Part shown: piece by piece, positions 28,420 to 37,386 of the stretch
Layout of the letters: each line of letters starts with the position of its first letter
How positions within the stretch are numbered: position 1 is the stretch's first letter
Assembly (NCBI GenBank): GCA_035575925.1
Contig: DATLXK010000023.1
Span: 78,829-142,828, forward strand
Source of the DNA: DASWTL01 sp035575925
Lineage (GTDB): Bacteria > Bacteroidota > Bacteroidia > Sphingobacteriales > Sphingobacteriaceae
DNA: 64,000 bases
Direction: 5' to 3'
Program-made: the position numbers and the translations under genes
The notes under the pieces: model-generated
What the model was told of the DNA's origin: nothing
The model's database searches: none
Seen by the model: only the letters and a program-made list of their open reading frames with translations

Positions 28420-29847
28420 TTATTTCGGACCGGACATCATAATGGCATCACCAATAACTGCATAACCCGCAGGCCCGCCTGCAGCCAATTGTACCGTGTG
28501 ATCTCCAGGCACAGTAAATCGTACGGTACCGAGATAGTTCCATTTCCCGCCATTAATACGCTGATCTACAATAACTTCCTGCCCTCCGGGGATAAAATAG
28601 TGTGCTTCGGGCGTACGGTTTCCTGCAGTACCTACAGACCACCATGCGTAAATATCGTAATCTCCTATACCAGAGGTATTAGCTGTGAAGCTGGCCCTGT
28701 CGGGACTTCCTGACAAGGTTTGACGATAATGGTAACTGGTTTTGTATTTATCAGCTCCGGCAGTACCAACCAGCCAGTTGCTTGAAGCGGAAAAACCTGC
28801 CTCAGCATTATCCACGATATAATCTCTGGAGATTATTGGCCAGTTATCAGCTCCCCAGTTAACTTTATCCATCATCAGGTAACGTCCTCCATCGGGATTT
28901 GAACGAAGCCTGGCATGATAAAACATGAGATAGGGTGAAAGGGGCGAGTTATTTATAATACACTGACCGCCCGGGCCATCAAACTGACTATCACTCGTTA
29001 AGATTGGCGCAGATTTTTTTGTATAAGGTCCGGCAATGGTTGTGGAACGTGCTACGCCCACAGCATATTGGTCGGTCCCGTAATTATTTCCACTATAGAA
29101 AAGATAATAATATCCATTACGATAGGTCATGGTAGGAGCTTCAACAACCAAACCTTCCCATGCAAGCGTATTCCCTAATATCTTGGTGGAAGAACCAAGC
29201 AGGCTTAAACCATCCTGGGTAACCTCCTGAAGAACGATATGAGTTTGCTCAGGAGGATTCAAAGCATTAGTGTTATTTTTCCATAAAACATAGTTTTTTC
29301 CGGTGTTGGGGTCGCGGAAGAACGTAGGGTCTATCAGACTATAACGAGAGTTGGAAGCGAGTGGACCGCCTTTGTCGGTAAATGGACCTGTTGGATTAGG
29401 CGAAGTAGCTACACCAATTTTAAACCAGCCATCGGCGCCTTTTGCAGAATAATAGCAAACATATTGTCCGTTAATGAGATGCACTTCCGGAGCCCAGTAA
29501 TTTCCGCCGTTTACCCAGGCTGGAAACTGACCCAAAGGAAAAATACGTGCGCCATTATCGGTCCAGTTAGTAAGGTCAGATGACCATTTAATAGGCATTG
29601 CACCTGTACTATTACCCGAAGTACAATAATAATAGTAAGTTCCGTTAGTCAGTATAACACCAGGATCAGCGCCTACCGGCCCCAGCGGATTAGGATATCC
29701 CCTGATAAAAGATACTTCTGCTGTACCATTTTTACTATTCGGAATCTGAATGCTGCTATCTGCAGTATTTTTATTATGCTTTTCACAAGCACTTCCCAAT
29801 ACCTGTAACAGCATGGCTATTAATGGCAAAGTGTTTTTTATATTCAT
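28420..29847 (-). CDS. GH43 lipoprotein with C-terminal golvesin-like domain
   Basis: A 475-residue lipoprotein (GSACEKHNKN). The GH43 propeller (about 55-345) has all three acidic residues: Asp in GADPGVIL, Asp in SLIDPTFF, and Glu in VVEAPTMTYRNG. After DNWPIIS comes the 130-residue golvesin-like domain shared with the PHP protein downstream. The catalytic part is close to the two GH43 genes upstream, so the three arose by tandem duplication. It probably cleaves alpha-arabinose or beta-xylose linkages, but the exact activity is not known. Confidence 0.9.
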   Translation of the reverse strand: MNIKNTLPLIAMLLQVLGSACEKHNKNTADSSIQIPNSKNGTAEVSFIRGYPNPLGPVGADPGVILTNGTYYYYCTSGNSTGAMPIKWSSDLTNWTDNGARIFPLGQFPAWVNGGNYWAPEVHLINGQYVCYYSAKGADGWFKIGVATSPNPTGPFTDKGGPLASNSRYSLIDPTFFRDPNTGKNYVLWKNNTNALNPPEQTHIVLQEVTQDGLSLLGSSTKILGNTLAWEGLVVEAPTMTYRNGYYYLFYSGNNYGTDQYAVGVARSTTIAGPYTKKSAPILTSDSQFDGPGGQCIINNSPLSPYLMFYHARLRSNPDGGRYLMMDKVNWGADNWPIISRDYIVDNAEAGFSASSNWLVGTAGADKYKTSYHYRQTLSGSPDRASFTANTSGIGDYDIYAWWSVGTAGNRTPEAHYFIPGGQEVIVDQRINGGKWNYLGTVRFTVPGDHTVQLAAGGPAGYAVIGDAIMMSGPK

Positions 29848-29935
29848 GAGTTAGTTTTTAAAGTAACGAATATCACGTATTGCATATACGCACCTTCAAA
29901 CCTGTGTTAATGCATAGCCTTTTAGTTCTTATTTA

Positions 29936-29979
29936 AATAAATGCTTTACCCGGTTAGGTAACCGGGTAAAGCATTTATT
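29936..29979 (-). terminator. Long perfect hairpin at the end of a GH43 gene
   Basis: Two perfect 20-base arms, 29936-29955 and 29960-29979, with a 4-base loop AGGT. The right arm reaches into the first base of the stop codon of the GH43 gene at 29979. The stem core is GCTTTACCCGGTT. It is AT-rich outside but has no clean T run, so it may end transcription, halt 3' exonucleases, or both. Confidence 0.6.
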
Positions 29980-31010
29980 TAATCACTAGGAGTTCCATCA
30001 TGAATGGTTGGCCAGTTATCAGCCCCCCAGTTAATTTTATCCATCATCAGGTACCGGCCTGCTGTAGGATTTGACCGCAGCCTTGCATGATAAAACAATA
30101 CGTGCGTTCCGATAGGCGAATTAGTTACAATGCATTGACCTCCGGGACCATCAAAGCGGGTATCGCTTTTCAATATAGGAGCTCCCTTTTTGGTATACGT
30201 TCCGCCAATGGTGGTAGAGCGGGCAACACCCACAGCATACTTATCTGTGCCGTAATTATTTCCGCTATAGAAAAGATAATAATATCCGTTACGATAGGTC
30301 ATGGTAGGGGCTTCAACCACCAGGCCTTCCCATGCCAGGTTGTTCCATAAAATCTCATTTGAAGATCCCAGAAGCGTTAAACCATCCTGAGATACTTCCC
30401 GAAGAACAATGTGTGTCTGCTGCGGCGGATCCAGTGCATTTGTATTATTTTTCCATAAGATATAATTTTTCCCTGTCTTGGGATCACGGAAGAAAGTGGG
30501 ATCAATCAGGCTGTAATTGGGGTTAGATACCAAGGGACTGCCCTTGTCTGTAAATGGACCTGTAGGGCTTGTTGATGTAGCTACACCTATTTTGAACCAT
30601 CCGTCGGCGCCCTTAGCAGAGTAATAACATACATATTGGCCATTGACATAATGTACTTCCGGAGCCCAGTAACTTCCTCCATTTACCCAAGCAGGGAACT
30701 GTCCGATCGGAAATACACGCGCACCATTGTCTGTCCAGGTAAAAAGATCAGGTGACCATTTTATAGGCATGGCACCGGTACCATTACCTGAAGTGCAATA
30801 AAAATAATAGGTACTGTTAGTATAAATTACTCCAGGGTCGGCACCCAAAGGCCCAAGCGGATTGGGATAAGTACCTTCGCTAACAGTAGCCTGATCTTTT
30901 GTAGAAACTACCTGCGTTTCAACTAATGCAGAATTGTCTTTATCCTTGCAACCTGTCATCCAAACCACACATAGCATTGCTATAAATGGCAACATTTTTT
31001 TGATTTTCAT
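29979..31010 (-). CDS. GH43 lipoprotein (second tandem copy)
   Basis: A 343-residue GH43 lipoprotein (MTGCKDKDN). The catalytic residues are all present: Asp in GADPGVIYT, Asp in SLIDPTFF, Glu in VVEAPTMTYRNG. It ends with the propeller (WPTIHDGTPSD) and lacks the golvesin-like domain of the copy downstream. The signal sequence is nearly identical to that of the copy at 31177. The acidic residues after the lipid Cys fit a Bacteroidota surface-export signal, so it may face outward. Confidence 0.9.
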   Translation of the reverse strand: MKIKKMLPFIAMLCVVWMTGCKDKDNSALVETQVVSTKDQATVSEGTYPNPLGPLGADPGVIYTNSTYYFYCTSGNGTGAMPIKWSPDLFTWTDNGARVFPIGQFPAWVNGGSYWAPEVHYVNGQYVCYYSAKGADGWFKIGVATSTSPTGPFTDKGSPLVSNPNYSLIDPTFFRDPKTGKNYILWKNNTNALDPPQQTHIVLREVSQDGLTLLGSSNEILWNNLAWEGLVVEAPTMTYRNGYYYLFYSGNNYGTDKYAVGVARSTTIGGTYTKKGAPILKSDTRFDGPGGQCIVTNSPIGTHVLFYHARLRSNPTAGRYLMMDKINWGADNWPTIHDGTPSD

Positions 31011-31016
31011 AATTAA

Positions 31017-31066
31017 TAGTTTGGTTAGTTAATTAATTAGTTAGTTGTTAGTTAGTTAGTTAAGTT
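31017..31066. repeat. TTAG simple repeat
   Basis: An AT-rich run built from repeated TTAG/TTAA units (for example GTTAGTTAGTTAAG at its end), lying just before the start of the second GH43 copy. Length could vary by slippage and change expression, but that is speculation. Confidence 0.7.
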
Positions 31067-31176
31067 ATATCCAGGATTTTTGTATTAGGGCAATTTTTAA
31101 AACTGCGTAACCTGAAGGTAACAGTCTTTAATTCCCCGATACATGATCAATCAGATTTAACGGGCTACTTGTTTAA

Positions 31177-32211
31177 TTAATTACTTGGGGTACCATCATG
31201 TATTGTTGGCCAGTTATCACTGCCCCAGTTGATCCTATCCATCATCAGGTAACGAGACCCGTCGACCTCTGAACGAAGCCTTGCATGATAAAACAACAAA
31301 TTACCTCCCAGAGGCGAATTGGATACAATGCTCCCGCTCCCGGGCCCGTTAAAGGTGGCATCACTTACCAATATAGGAGCTCCTTTTTTTGTATATGTAC
31401 CTCCAATGGTTGTAGAGCGTGCCACACCCATAGCATACTTATCTGTGCCGTAATTGTTTCCGCTATAAAAAAGATAATAGTAGCCGTTGCGATACATCAT
31501 AAAAGGCGATTCAATAAGCAAATCTTCCCATGCCAGAGTATTCCATAATATATTATTGGAAGAACCAAGCAGGGTTAAGCCATCCTGGGTAACCTCCCGA
31601 AGAACGAGATGAGTTTTCTGTGGCGGATCAAGAGCATTTGTATTGTTTTTCCATAAAATATAATTTTTGCCAGTGGCAGGGTCCCGGAAAAACGTGGGAC
31701 CTATCAGGCTGTAATTGGCGTTCGATACCAGCGGGCTGCCTTTATCGGTAAACGGCCCTTCAGGACTGCTTGAAGTGGCCACACCAATTTTGAACCATCC
31801 GTCGGCACCTTTAGCAGAGTAATAACATACATATTTGCCATTGATATAATGCACTTCCGGACCCCAGTATGCGCCGCCGACTACCCATGCAGGGGCCTGG
31901 CCGCTCGGAAAAACACGCGCACCATTGTCTGTCCAGGTAAAAAGATCCGTAGACCATTTTATAGGCATGGAACCTGTACCACTACCTGAGGTGCAGTAAG
32001 CATAATAGGTACCATTGGTGTAGGTCACACCCGGATCAGAAGCGTGCGGACCCAAAGGGTTGGGGTAAGTATTTGCGCTGACAGCAAGCTTTTCTTTAGC
32101 CGAGACTACATGATTATCAGTTAATACAGCAGCATTGTCTTTATCCTTACAACCTGTCATCCATACCACAAATAGCATTGCTATAAATGGCAACATTTTT
32201 TTGATTTTCAT
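31177..32211 (-). CDS. GH43-like lipoprotein with altered active site (first tandem copy)
   Basis: A 344-residue lipoprotein (MTGCKDKDN) closely related to the next GH43 gene. The base Asp (SDPGVTYT) and acid Glu (LLIESPFMMYRNG) are kept, but the pKa-modulating Asp is Gly: SLIGPTFF here against SLIDPTFF in both sister copies. The codon is GGT instead of GAT. Residues around the acid Glu also differ from the sisters. By family knowledge this should strongly reduce hydrolysis, so the protein may bind glycan rather than cut it, or use another mechanism. It lies 15 bp after susD, the position often held by surface glycan-binding proteins. Confidence 0.88.
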   Translation of the reverse strand: MKIKKMLPFIAMLFVVWMTGCKDKDNAAVLTDNHVVSAKEKLAVSANTYPNPLGPHASDPGVTYTNGTYYAYCTSGSGTGSMPIKWSTDLFTWTDNGARVFPSGQAPAWVVGGAYWGPEVHYINGKYVCYYSAKGADGWFKIGVATSSSPEGPFTDKGSPLVSNANYSLIGPTFFRDPATGKNYILWKNNTNALDPPQKTHLVLREVTQDGLTLLGSSNNILWNTLAWEDLLIESPFMMYRNGYYYLFYSGNNYGTDKYAMGVARSTTIGGTYTKKGAPILVSDATFNGPGSGSIVSNSPLGGNLLFYHARLRSEVDGSRYLMMDRINWGSDNWPTIHDGTPSN

Positions 32212-32226
32212 ATAATTGGTTTTAAA

Positions 32227-33861
32227 TTAATTGGCATATCCCGGGTTTTGAGTTAATACTGCTCCGTTGTTCAGATTGATTTCAGATTGCGGAAGAGGTA
32301 ATAACATATTGAATGATTGCAAGCCGGTTATATTTGCGGCATTACGGGTTTGTACCCGGTTCACCAGCGTTTTTGTACGAGCCAGTGTCATTCTTCTGTT
32401 CTCTTCAGCAATTAGCTCGCGGACGCGTTCATCAAGAATAAAGTCTAATGTTATATCTGATGCCTGTACCTGTGCTGCCTGTGCCCTTGTTCTTAAAACA
32501 TTGATACTTGCTGCAGCTTCTGGTAATTTTCCCTGCATAAGCTGCGCTTCTGCCATCAGGAGATAGGTTTCACCCAGACGCATCATAATCAAATCCTTAA
32601 AGCTGGCAAAGGCGGTTCCATCCTGCAAAGGATTAAAATAATTCCATTTGGTAGTGTGAGGAGCGATCCTATGAATAGTATCGGTAGCAGCAATCCCTAA
32701 CGGCGGAGGGCCCACCAATACCGGCTTTCCTAATTTTGCGGCAGATTTTGGATTTGGGTCATTATAATAAAATTTACGTTTAATATTATAAACCGAATTA
32801 CGTATATCATTACCCTTGTATAGGCCGTACAAAACAAAATTACTTAAACGCAAACGGCCTATACCACGCCCGCCTAAGGAATCTGCAACAACCATCCCGG
32901 CAATATTAGAATAAAAGGGTACCCAAACCCGGTGATGCTGATCGGCTGCTGTAAACTCCCGCGTTGCAGTTGTGCCCCCCGGAAGGTTATACTCCTGTTC
33001 TATGATCCAGATCCCTTCTGTATTTCCTTCTCTGCGGCGCTGATTGCCCTTAATGAACATATCAGCAAACGCATCCCCTGGCTGATCCTTTTTAACTCCG
33101 TATCTTGCAGTAATAAGCTTAAAAGCGTTACCGGCAATTATGTTTTTACATTGCTGTTCGGCCAGATCGGGTTTATTTGCCCGCAAATAAACCTCTGCCA
33201 ACAAATGCTGAGCTGCAGCTTTATTGATTCGCCCTTCTCTTTTAACCTTGGTTACTTCCGGTAGATTCGTTGCCGAGAATGTTAAATCTGCGATCATAAA
33301 ATTCAAAATATCATTAACGGGTGCTCTTGTAAAATCTGTACGCGGCTTGTCAAGCGGCTGATCTACTAGCGGAACATCGCCCCAGAGTGTCGACAAGAAG
33401 TTATAAGCATAAGCCCTGAAAAACCTTGCTTCCGCAGAAAAACCATCACGCCCTACTTTAGAAAGAGGTACAGCCGGATTATCAGCCGCTTTAATAATGA
33501 GGTTTGCATTATTGATGATCTGGTAAGCATTAGTCCATAAAAAGCTTATTGCCGGGTTTTGTGAATTAAGTTGTGGATAATCATAAAAGCCGGTCATCTC
33601 AGTTGTGCTAAGTCCATGACGTGCGACATCAGTCCCTATCTGCATGGTTGTTAATAAACCCTGGGCTGTACTGGTAGTATACTGCCCGCGTACTACATTT
33701 TGCAATCCTGCCATTGCGGCTTCAAGCCCCAGAGAGTCAGTAAGTGTATTTTCGGGGGAATAGGATGATTTTAAATCTTCATCTAAAAACTCTTTCTTGC
33801 ATGATTGCAACATAACGACTGCAATGCACAAAGCTGTAACCCATATATTTATCTTCTTCAT
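32227..33861 (-). CDS. SusD/RagB family outer-membrane glycan-binding lipoprotein
   Basis: A 544-residue lipoprotein (LQSCKKEFLDEDLK). SusD proteins form the lid of SusC and bind the glycan at the cell surface. Family features are helical TPR-like repeats in the first half, FFRAYAYNFLSTLWGDVPLVDQP near residue 150, FKDLIMMRLGETYLLMAEAQ near 420, and a C-terminal LLPLPQSEINLN. It starts one base after susC, so the pair is co-translated. Confidence 0.95.
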   Translation of the reverse strand: MKKINIWVTALCIAVVMLQSCKKEFLDEDLKSSYSPENTLTDSLGLEAAMAGLQNVVRGQYTTSTAQGLLTTMQIGTDVARHGLSTTEMTGFYDYPQLNSQNPAISFLWTNAYQIINNANLIIKAADNPAVPLSKVGRDGFSAEARFFRAYAYNFLSTLWGDVPLVDQPLDKPRTDFTRAPVNDILNFMIADLTFSATNLPEVTKVKREGRINKAAAQHLLAEVYLRANKPDLAEQQCKNIIAGNAFKLITARYGVKKDQPGDAFADMFIKGNQRRREGNTEGIWIIEQEYNLPGGTTATREFTAADQHHRVWVPFYSNIAGMVVADSLGGRGIGRLRLSNFVLYGLYKGNDIRNSVYNIKRKFYYNDPNPKSAAKLGKPVLVGPPPLGIAATDTIHRIAPHTTKWNYFNPLQDGTAFASFKDLIMMRLGETYLLMAEAQLMQGKLPEAAASINVLRTRAQAAQVQASDITLDFILDERVRELIAEENRRMTLARTKTLVNRVQTRNAANITGLQSFNMLLPLPQSEINLNNGAVLTQNPGYAN

Positions 33862-33862
33862 T

Positions 33863-36800
33863 TTATTTAAGACTTACATTAATACCTAATACATACGAGG
33901 CAACATTTGGATAGTTAAGCGTACTTTCTTTGGCAAAGCTGGTATACTCCGGATCATATCCAAACCAGTCAGAAAAAGTTTGGATATTCCTTCCACTGAT
34001 ATAAACCATCGCAGAACCGAGTCCTGCCCTGTTTGCTATGGGCTCTTTAAACCTGTAGCTCATGGTAATATCTTTCAAACGTACATAATCAGACTTGCTT
34101 GGATAACCATACCGTCTGGAATTACTAAATGCCAGTGAGGGTCTGGAATTGTTTCCGTTAGTGGGTGTCCAGTAACCAATGTCAGCAAAAAGATTTTGCC
34201 GGCCGGCAAAAGCCTCTATATCCAATACAGGATTGTTTTTCAATACGCCAAATACACCCTGTAAGAATACATTCAGGCTAAATTGCTTGTAATAGACTGT
34301 ATTGGTTATGCCCCCGGAAAATTTTGGAAGGCTATTGCCCAGGTACATGCGGTCGCCATCTGTCGTGATCTTTCCGTCACCATTAATGTCCTCAAATTTA
34401 AGATCGCCGGGCTTAGCGCCGGGATCAGATTTTGAAGGATCTTCACCTGTCTGCCATACCCCAAGCAATTTATAATCATAAATAGCTCCCAATGATTTGC
34501 CCAGGAATAACCTGTTTACAATATCATCTTTACCATCGCCATAGATAGAACTTACTTCATTGCGGTTTGCAGCAAAATTAAAACCACTGCGCCAACTGAA
34601 ATTTTCTTTTTTAATGTTTAATGTATTTAAACTTACTTCAATACCTTTATTACTTGTTTCTGCAACATTATCAAGTATGGAGCCATAGCCACTGATAACC
34701 GGGATCTGGCGTTCGATAATTACATCATTTGTACTGGTTTTGTATGCGTCTATAGTGCCGCTGATACGATCTTTTAATATACTGAAATCCAGCCCAAGGT
34801 TAGTGCCTGTTGTGCTTTCCCATTTCAGGTTAGGATTACCCAGCACAGTTGCTGTAACCCCGCTGGTTGTTATTGCATTGTATATATATTGAATACTGCC
34901 CAGCTGCGTTATGGTTCGATAAGCAGGTATAGCCTGGTTTCCGGTTGTTCCGTATGAAACCCTTAATTTCAGGTTATTTATAGCAGCAATATTTTTTATG
35001 AAATTTTCCTGTGATATGTTCCATGCAAGTGCAACAGAAGGAAATGTAGCGTATTTACTTGTATTTGCGCCGAATGCTGAGTAACCATCACGCCGTGCCG
35101 TAGCGGTAAAAAGATACTTGCCGGCAAATGAATAATTCAGTCTTCCCATTTGCGATAAATATTGCTCCTCAATTAATCCTGAGCTGGCCGTCTGTACAGC
35201 AGCTGCCTCAATACTATTATAGCCTAACTGATCATTAATGAACGTGTTTGCGCTGACTCCTGAATTAAAGGCGGTAGACTTTTGGGCGCTATATAATCCC
35301 GTCAGATCAATACGGTGCTTACCCCAGCTGCGGTCGTAGGTCAGGATATTTTCGATTATCCAGCTATTTGTTTCACCATTATTTGCCCGGGCGCTTCCCA
35401 CGGGATTATTTGAGTTTCGTCCGGCATAAAAATTAGTCCTCTTCGGAATAAATGAATAGCTCCCGTTAAACCTGAATTTTAATCCTTTAGCAAAAGCAGG
35501 CTTTAATTCACCATAGAAGTTACCTGTCATGTTTTTTGCATGATTAAATACTTCATTATTTAATCCGAGAGAGGGGTGCTCATAAAAGGTATCGGGAGCC
35601 ATAGGAAAGAATATATAATTTCCTTTTGCATCCAGGTTCTGGCCATAAGGGCTTATTTTGCCCGCTTGCAGAAAATTAACTTTACCTCCGTCATAATTAT
35701 TTGATGAATAAAGCAGCGAAGCACCGGCGGTTAGCCATTTGGTTAAGTTAGCATCCAGGTTTGAGCGGAGGCTGGCACGTTTATACTGATAGCCTTTTAA
35801 AACACCTTTCTGATCCAAAAACTCACCTGAAATGTAGTATTTAATATCTTCCGTTCCCCCGGAGATATTCAGGTTATGATCCTGTATATGACCCTGCTGG
35901 GATATTTCGTTGATCCAGTCCGTAGTAATCCCTGCATTATAATTGGTTAATTCGCTGGAATTAGGAACAGGGGCAACCGTACCGCGGGTCTGCCTGGCAT
36001 ATTCCAGGTTTTTCTCAACATACTGATCGCCACTCATTAGCTCAAGCAGGTTGGTTTTAAATTCAGGGCCTGCATAGGTATTGTATGAGATCCTCGGCTT
36101 TCCGGTAGTCCCTCTCTTGGTAGTAATAAGAATCACCCCGTTTGATCCGCGGGTACCATAAATAGCTACGGCTGAAGCATCTTTAAGAATTTCTATAGAA
36201 GCGATATCATTGGGGTTAATATCATTGGTAAGACCTCCCTGCGATGTAATCGGGATACCGTCTACTACGATGAAGGGCCCTGATGATGCCCTGATAGAAT
36301 TCTGTCCCCGTACCAGCACATCAACAGTACTGCCCGGCGCTGTAGAATTCGTGGTTATATTCAGGCCGGCAACAGACCCTTCTATAGCCTGCAACACGTT
36401 AGTAACCGGAAGATTTTGCAGACGATCTTTAGGTACTGAAGTTACAGAGCCCGTAATATCTGAACGTTTCTGACTACCATAGCCCACAACAACTACCTCA
36501 TTAAGAGTGTTCATATCTTCACTTATAGTTACATTAATGCGTAACTGGCCGTTAATATCAACTTCTTTGGTTTTAAACCCGATATATGAAAAAACCAGGG
36601 TTCCTGTGGCATCAGTTAATGAGATGCTGTAATTTCCGTTAATGTCTGAAACTGTTCCGGTGGCTGAGTTTTTAAGTTTAATACTTACACCCGGCAAAGG
36701 TAGTCCCTTATCATCTGTTACTTTTCCCTGTACTACTACAGCCTGGGTTATTTCAGCCGACACTCCGGTTAAAAGCTGGTCAGCCACTACAGGTGTTTCT

Positions 36801-37216
36801 CCTGCAGGCGTAATCAGGATCTGCTTATCCACCTGGCGATACTTTAATGAAGTATTTGCAAGGATGGTTTTTAAAAACGCCTCTACCGACTGACGTCCTG
36901 CCGGTACGCGTAAGTTGCGGATGTTCTTTACATCTCCATTACGATACATAAAATGGAAGGGGGTCTGAGCTTCGATCTTTTGGAAAGCGCTGAGCAACGA
37001 TTCATTCTTTAGCTCGAGGATGATCTCAACCTTATCAATAGCCTGGCTTTTTGCAGGCGTCGCCGAAAATAACTGAATACTCGTGGTGAATATAATCAGT
37101 GAAACTATCCCTATTCTCATTATGTGCCGGTAGATGGAGTAATGAATTAACAATTTGCGCATCCGGTTTATGATATTATGCCGGTCAGCGCATTCAGAAT
37201 TTGTAGAAAAAATCAT
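33863..37216 (-). CDS. SusC/RagA family TonB-dependent receptor with STN domain
   Basis: A 1117-residue outer-membrane transporter for glycan fragments. After the signal (ends PAKSQA, about residue 60) comes an STN domain (about 63-140) that contacts FecR, a carboxypeptidase-like beta domain (about 155-235), the plug (VVVVGYGSQKRSDITGSV, about 245-360), and the 22-strand barrel. The STN domain and the upstream ECF sigma/FecR pair mean that substrate binding is signalled to transcription. The start is uncertain: Met at 37162 would give a more usual signal peptide than 37216. Confidence 0.94.
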   Translation of the reverse strand: MIFSTNSECADRHNIINRMRKLLIHYSIYRHIMRIGIVSLIIFTTSIQLFSATPAKSQAIDKVEIILELKNESLLSAFQKIEAQTPFHFMYRNGDVKNIRNLRVPAGRQSVEAFLKTILANTSLKYRQVDKQILITPAGETPVVADQLLTGVSAEITQAVVVQGKVTDDKGLPLPGVSIKLKNSATGTVSDINGNYSISLTDATGTLVFSYIGFKTKEVDINGQLRINVTISEDMNTLNEVVVVGYGSQKRSDITGSVTSVPKDRLQNLPVTNVLQAIEGSVAGLNITTNSTAPGSTVDVLVRGQNSIRASSGPFIVVDGIPITSQGGLTNDINPNDIASIEILKDASAVAIYGTRGSNGVILITTKRGTTGKPRISYNTYAGPEFKTNLLELMSGDQYVEKNLEYARQTRGTVAPVPNSSELTNYNAGITTDWINEISQQGHIQDHNLNISGGTEDIKYYISGEFLDQKGVLKGYQYKRASLRSNLDANLTKWLTAGASLLYSSNNYDGGKVNFLQAGKISPYGQNLDAKGNYIFFPMAPDTFYEHPSLGLNNEVFNHAKNMTGNFYGELKPAFAKGLKFRFNGSYSFIPKRTNFYAGRNSNNPVGSARANNGETNSWIIENILTYDRSWGKHRIDLTGLYSAQKSTAFNSGVSANTFINDQLGYNSIEAAAVQTASSGLIEEQYLSQMGRLNYSFAGKYLFTATARRDGYSAFGANTSKYATFPSVALAWNISQENFIKNIAAINNLKLRVSYGTTGNQAIPAYRTITQLGSIQYIYNAITTSGVTATVLGNPNLKWESTTGTNLGLDFSILKDRISGTIDAYKTSTNDVIIERQIPVISGYGSILDNVAETSNKGIEVSLNTLNIKKENFSWRSGFNFAANRNEVSSIYGDGKDDIVNRLFLGKSLGAIYDYKLLGVWQTGEDPSKSDPGAKPGDLKFEDINGDGKITTDGDRMYLGNSLPKFSGGITNTVYYKQFSLNVFLQGVFGVLKNNPVLDIEAFAGRQNLFADIGYWTPTNGNNSRPSLAFSNSRRYGYPSKSDYVRLKDITMSYRFKEPIANRAGLGSAMVYISGRNIQTFSDWFGYDPEYTSFAKESTLNYPNVASYVLGINVSLK

Positions 37217-37242
37217 ATATTTAATCGTTTTAAGTAAGTAAT

Positions 37243-37343
37243 TACCTTCGCAATAGCGACGGGAAATTTAAAACACATGTATTGCACCGATGGCCGTCGG
37301 CCAATACACCCTCTGAAAGCATTGCTACTCAGGGGGTTTTTTT
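37243..37343 (+). ncRNA. Candidate antisense small RNA in the fecR-susC spacer
   Basis: On the plus strand, opposite the susC leader, a stem CCCTCTGA (37309-37316) with TCAGGGGG (37329-37336) is followed at once by seven T. Before it lies another hairpin: GTATTG (37279-37284) pairs with CAATAC (37302-37307), enclosing CCGA/TCGG. A near-match to the Bacteroidota -7 box (TACCTTCG, 37243-37250) would give an RNA of roughly 85-90 bases. No plus-strand gene is nearby to need a terminator. Antisense RNAs in this position are known in Bacteroides PULs. No transcript evidence is available here. Confidence 0.42.
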
Positions 37344-37386
37344 ATTACCGGAAGTTTTTTAAAATGGTTCATTATTTTATTAGAGG

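Noticed and set aside
31017..31066. TTAG repeats considered as a CRISPR or iteron array
   Set aside because: Units are only four bases with no spacers; it is a simple sequence repeat. No CRISPR array was seen anywhere in the window.
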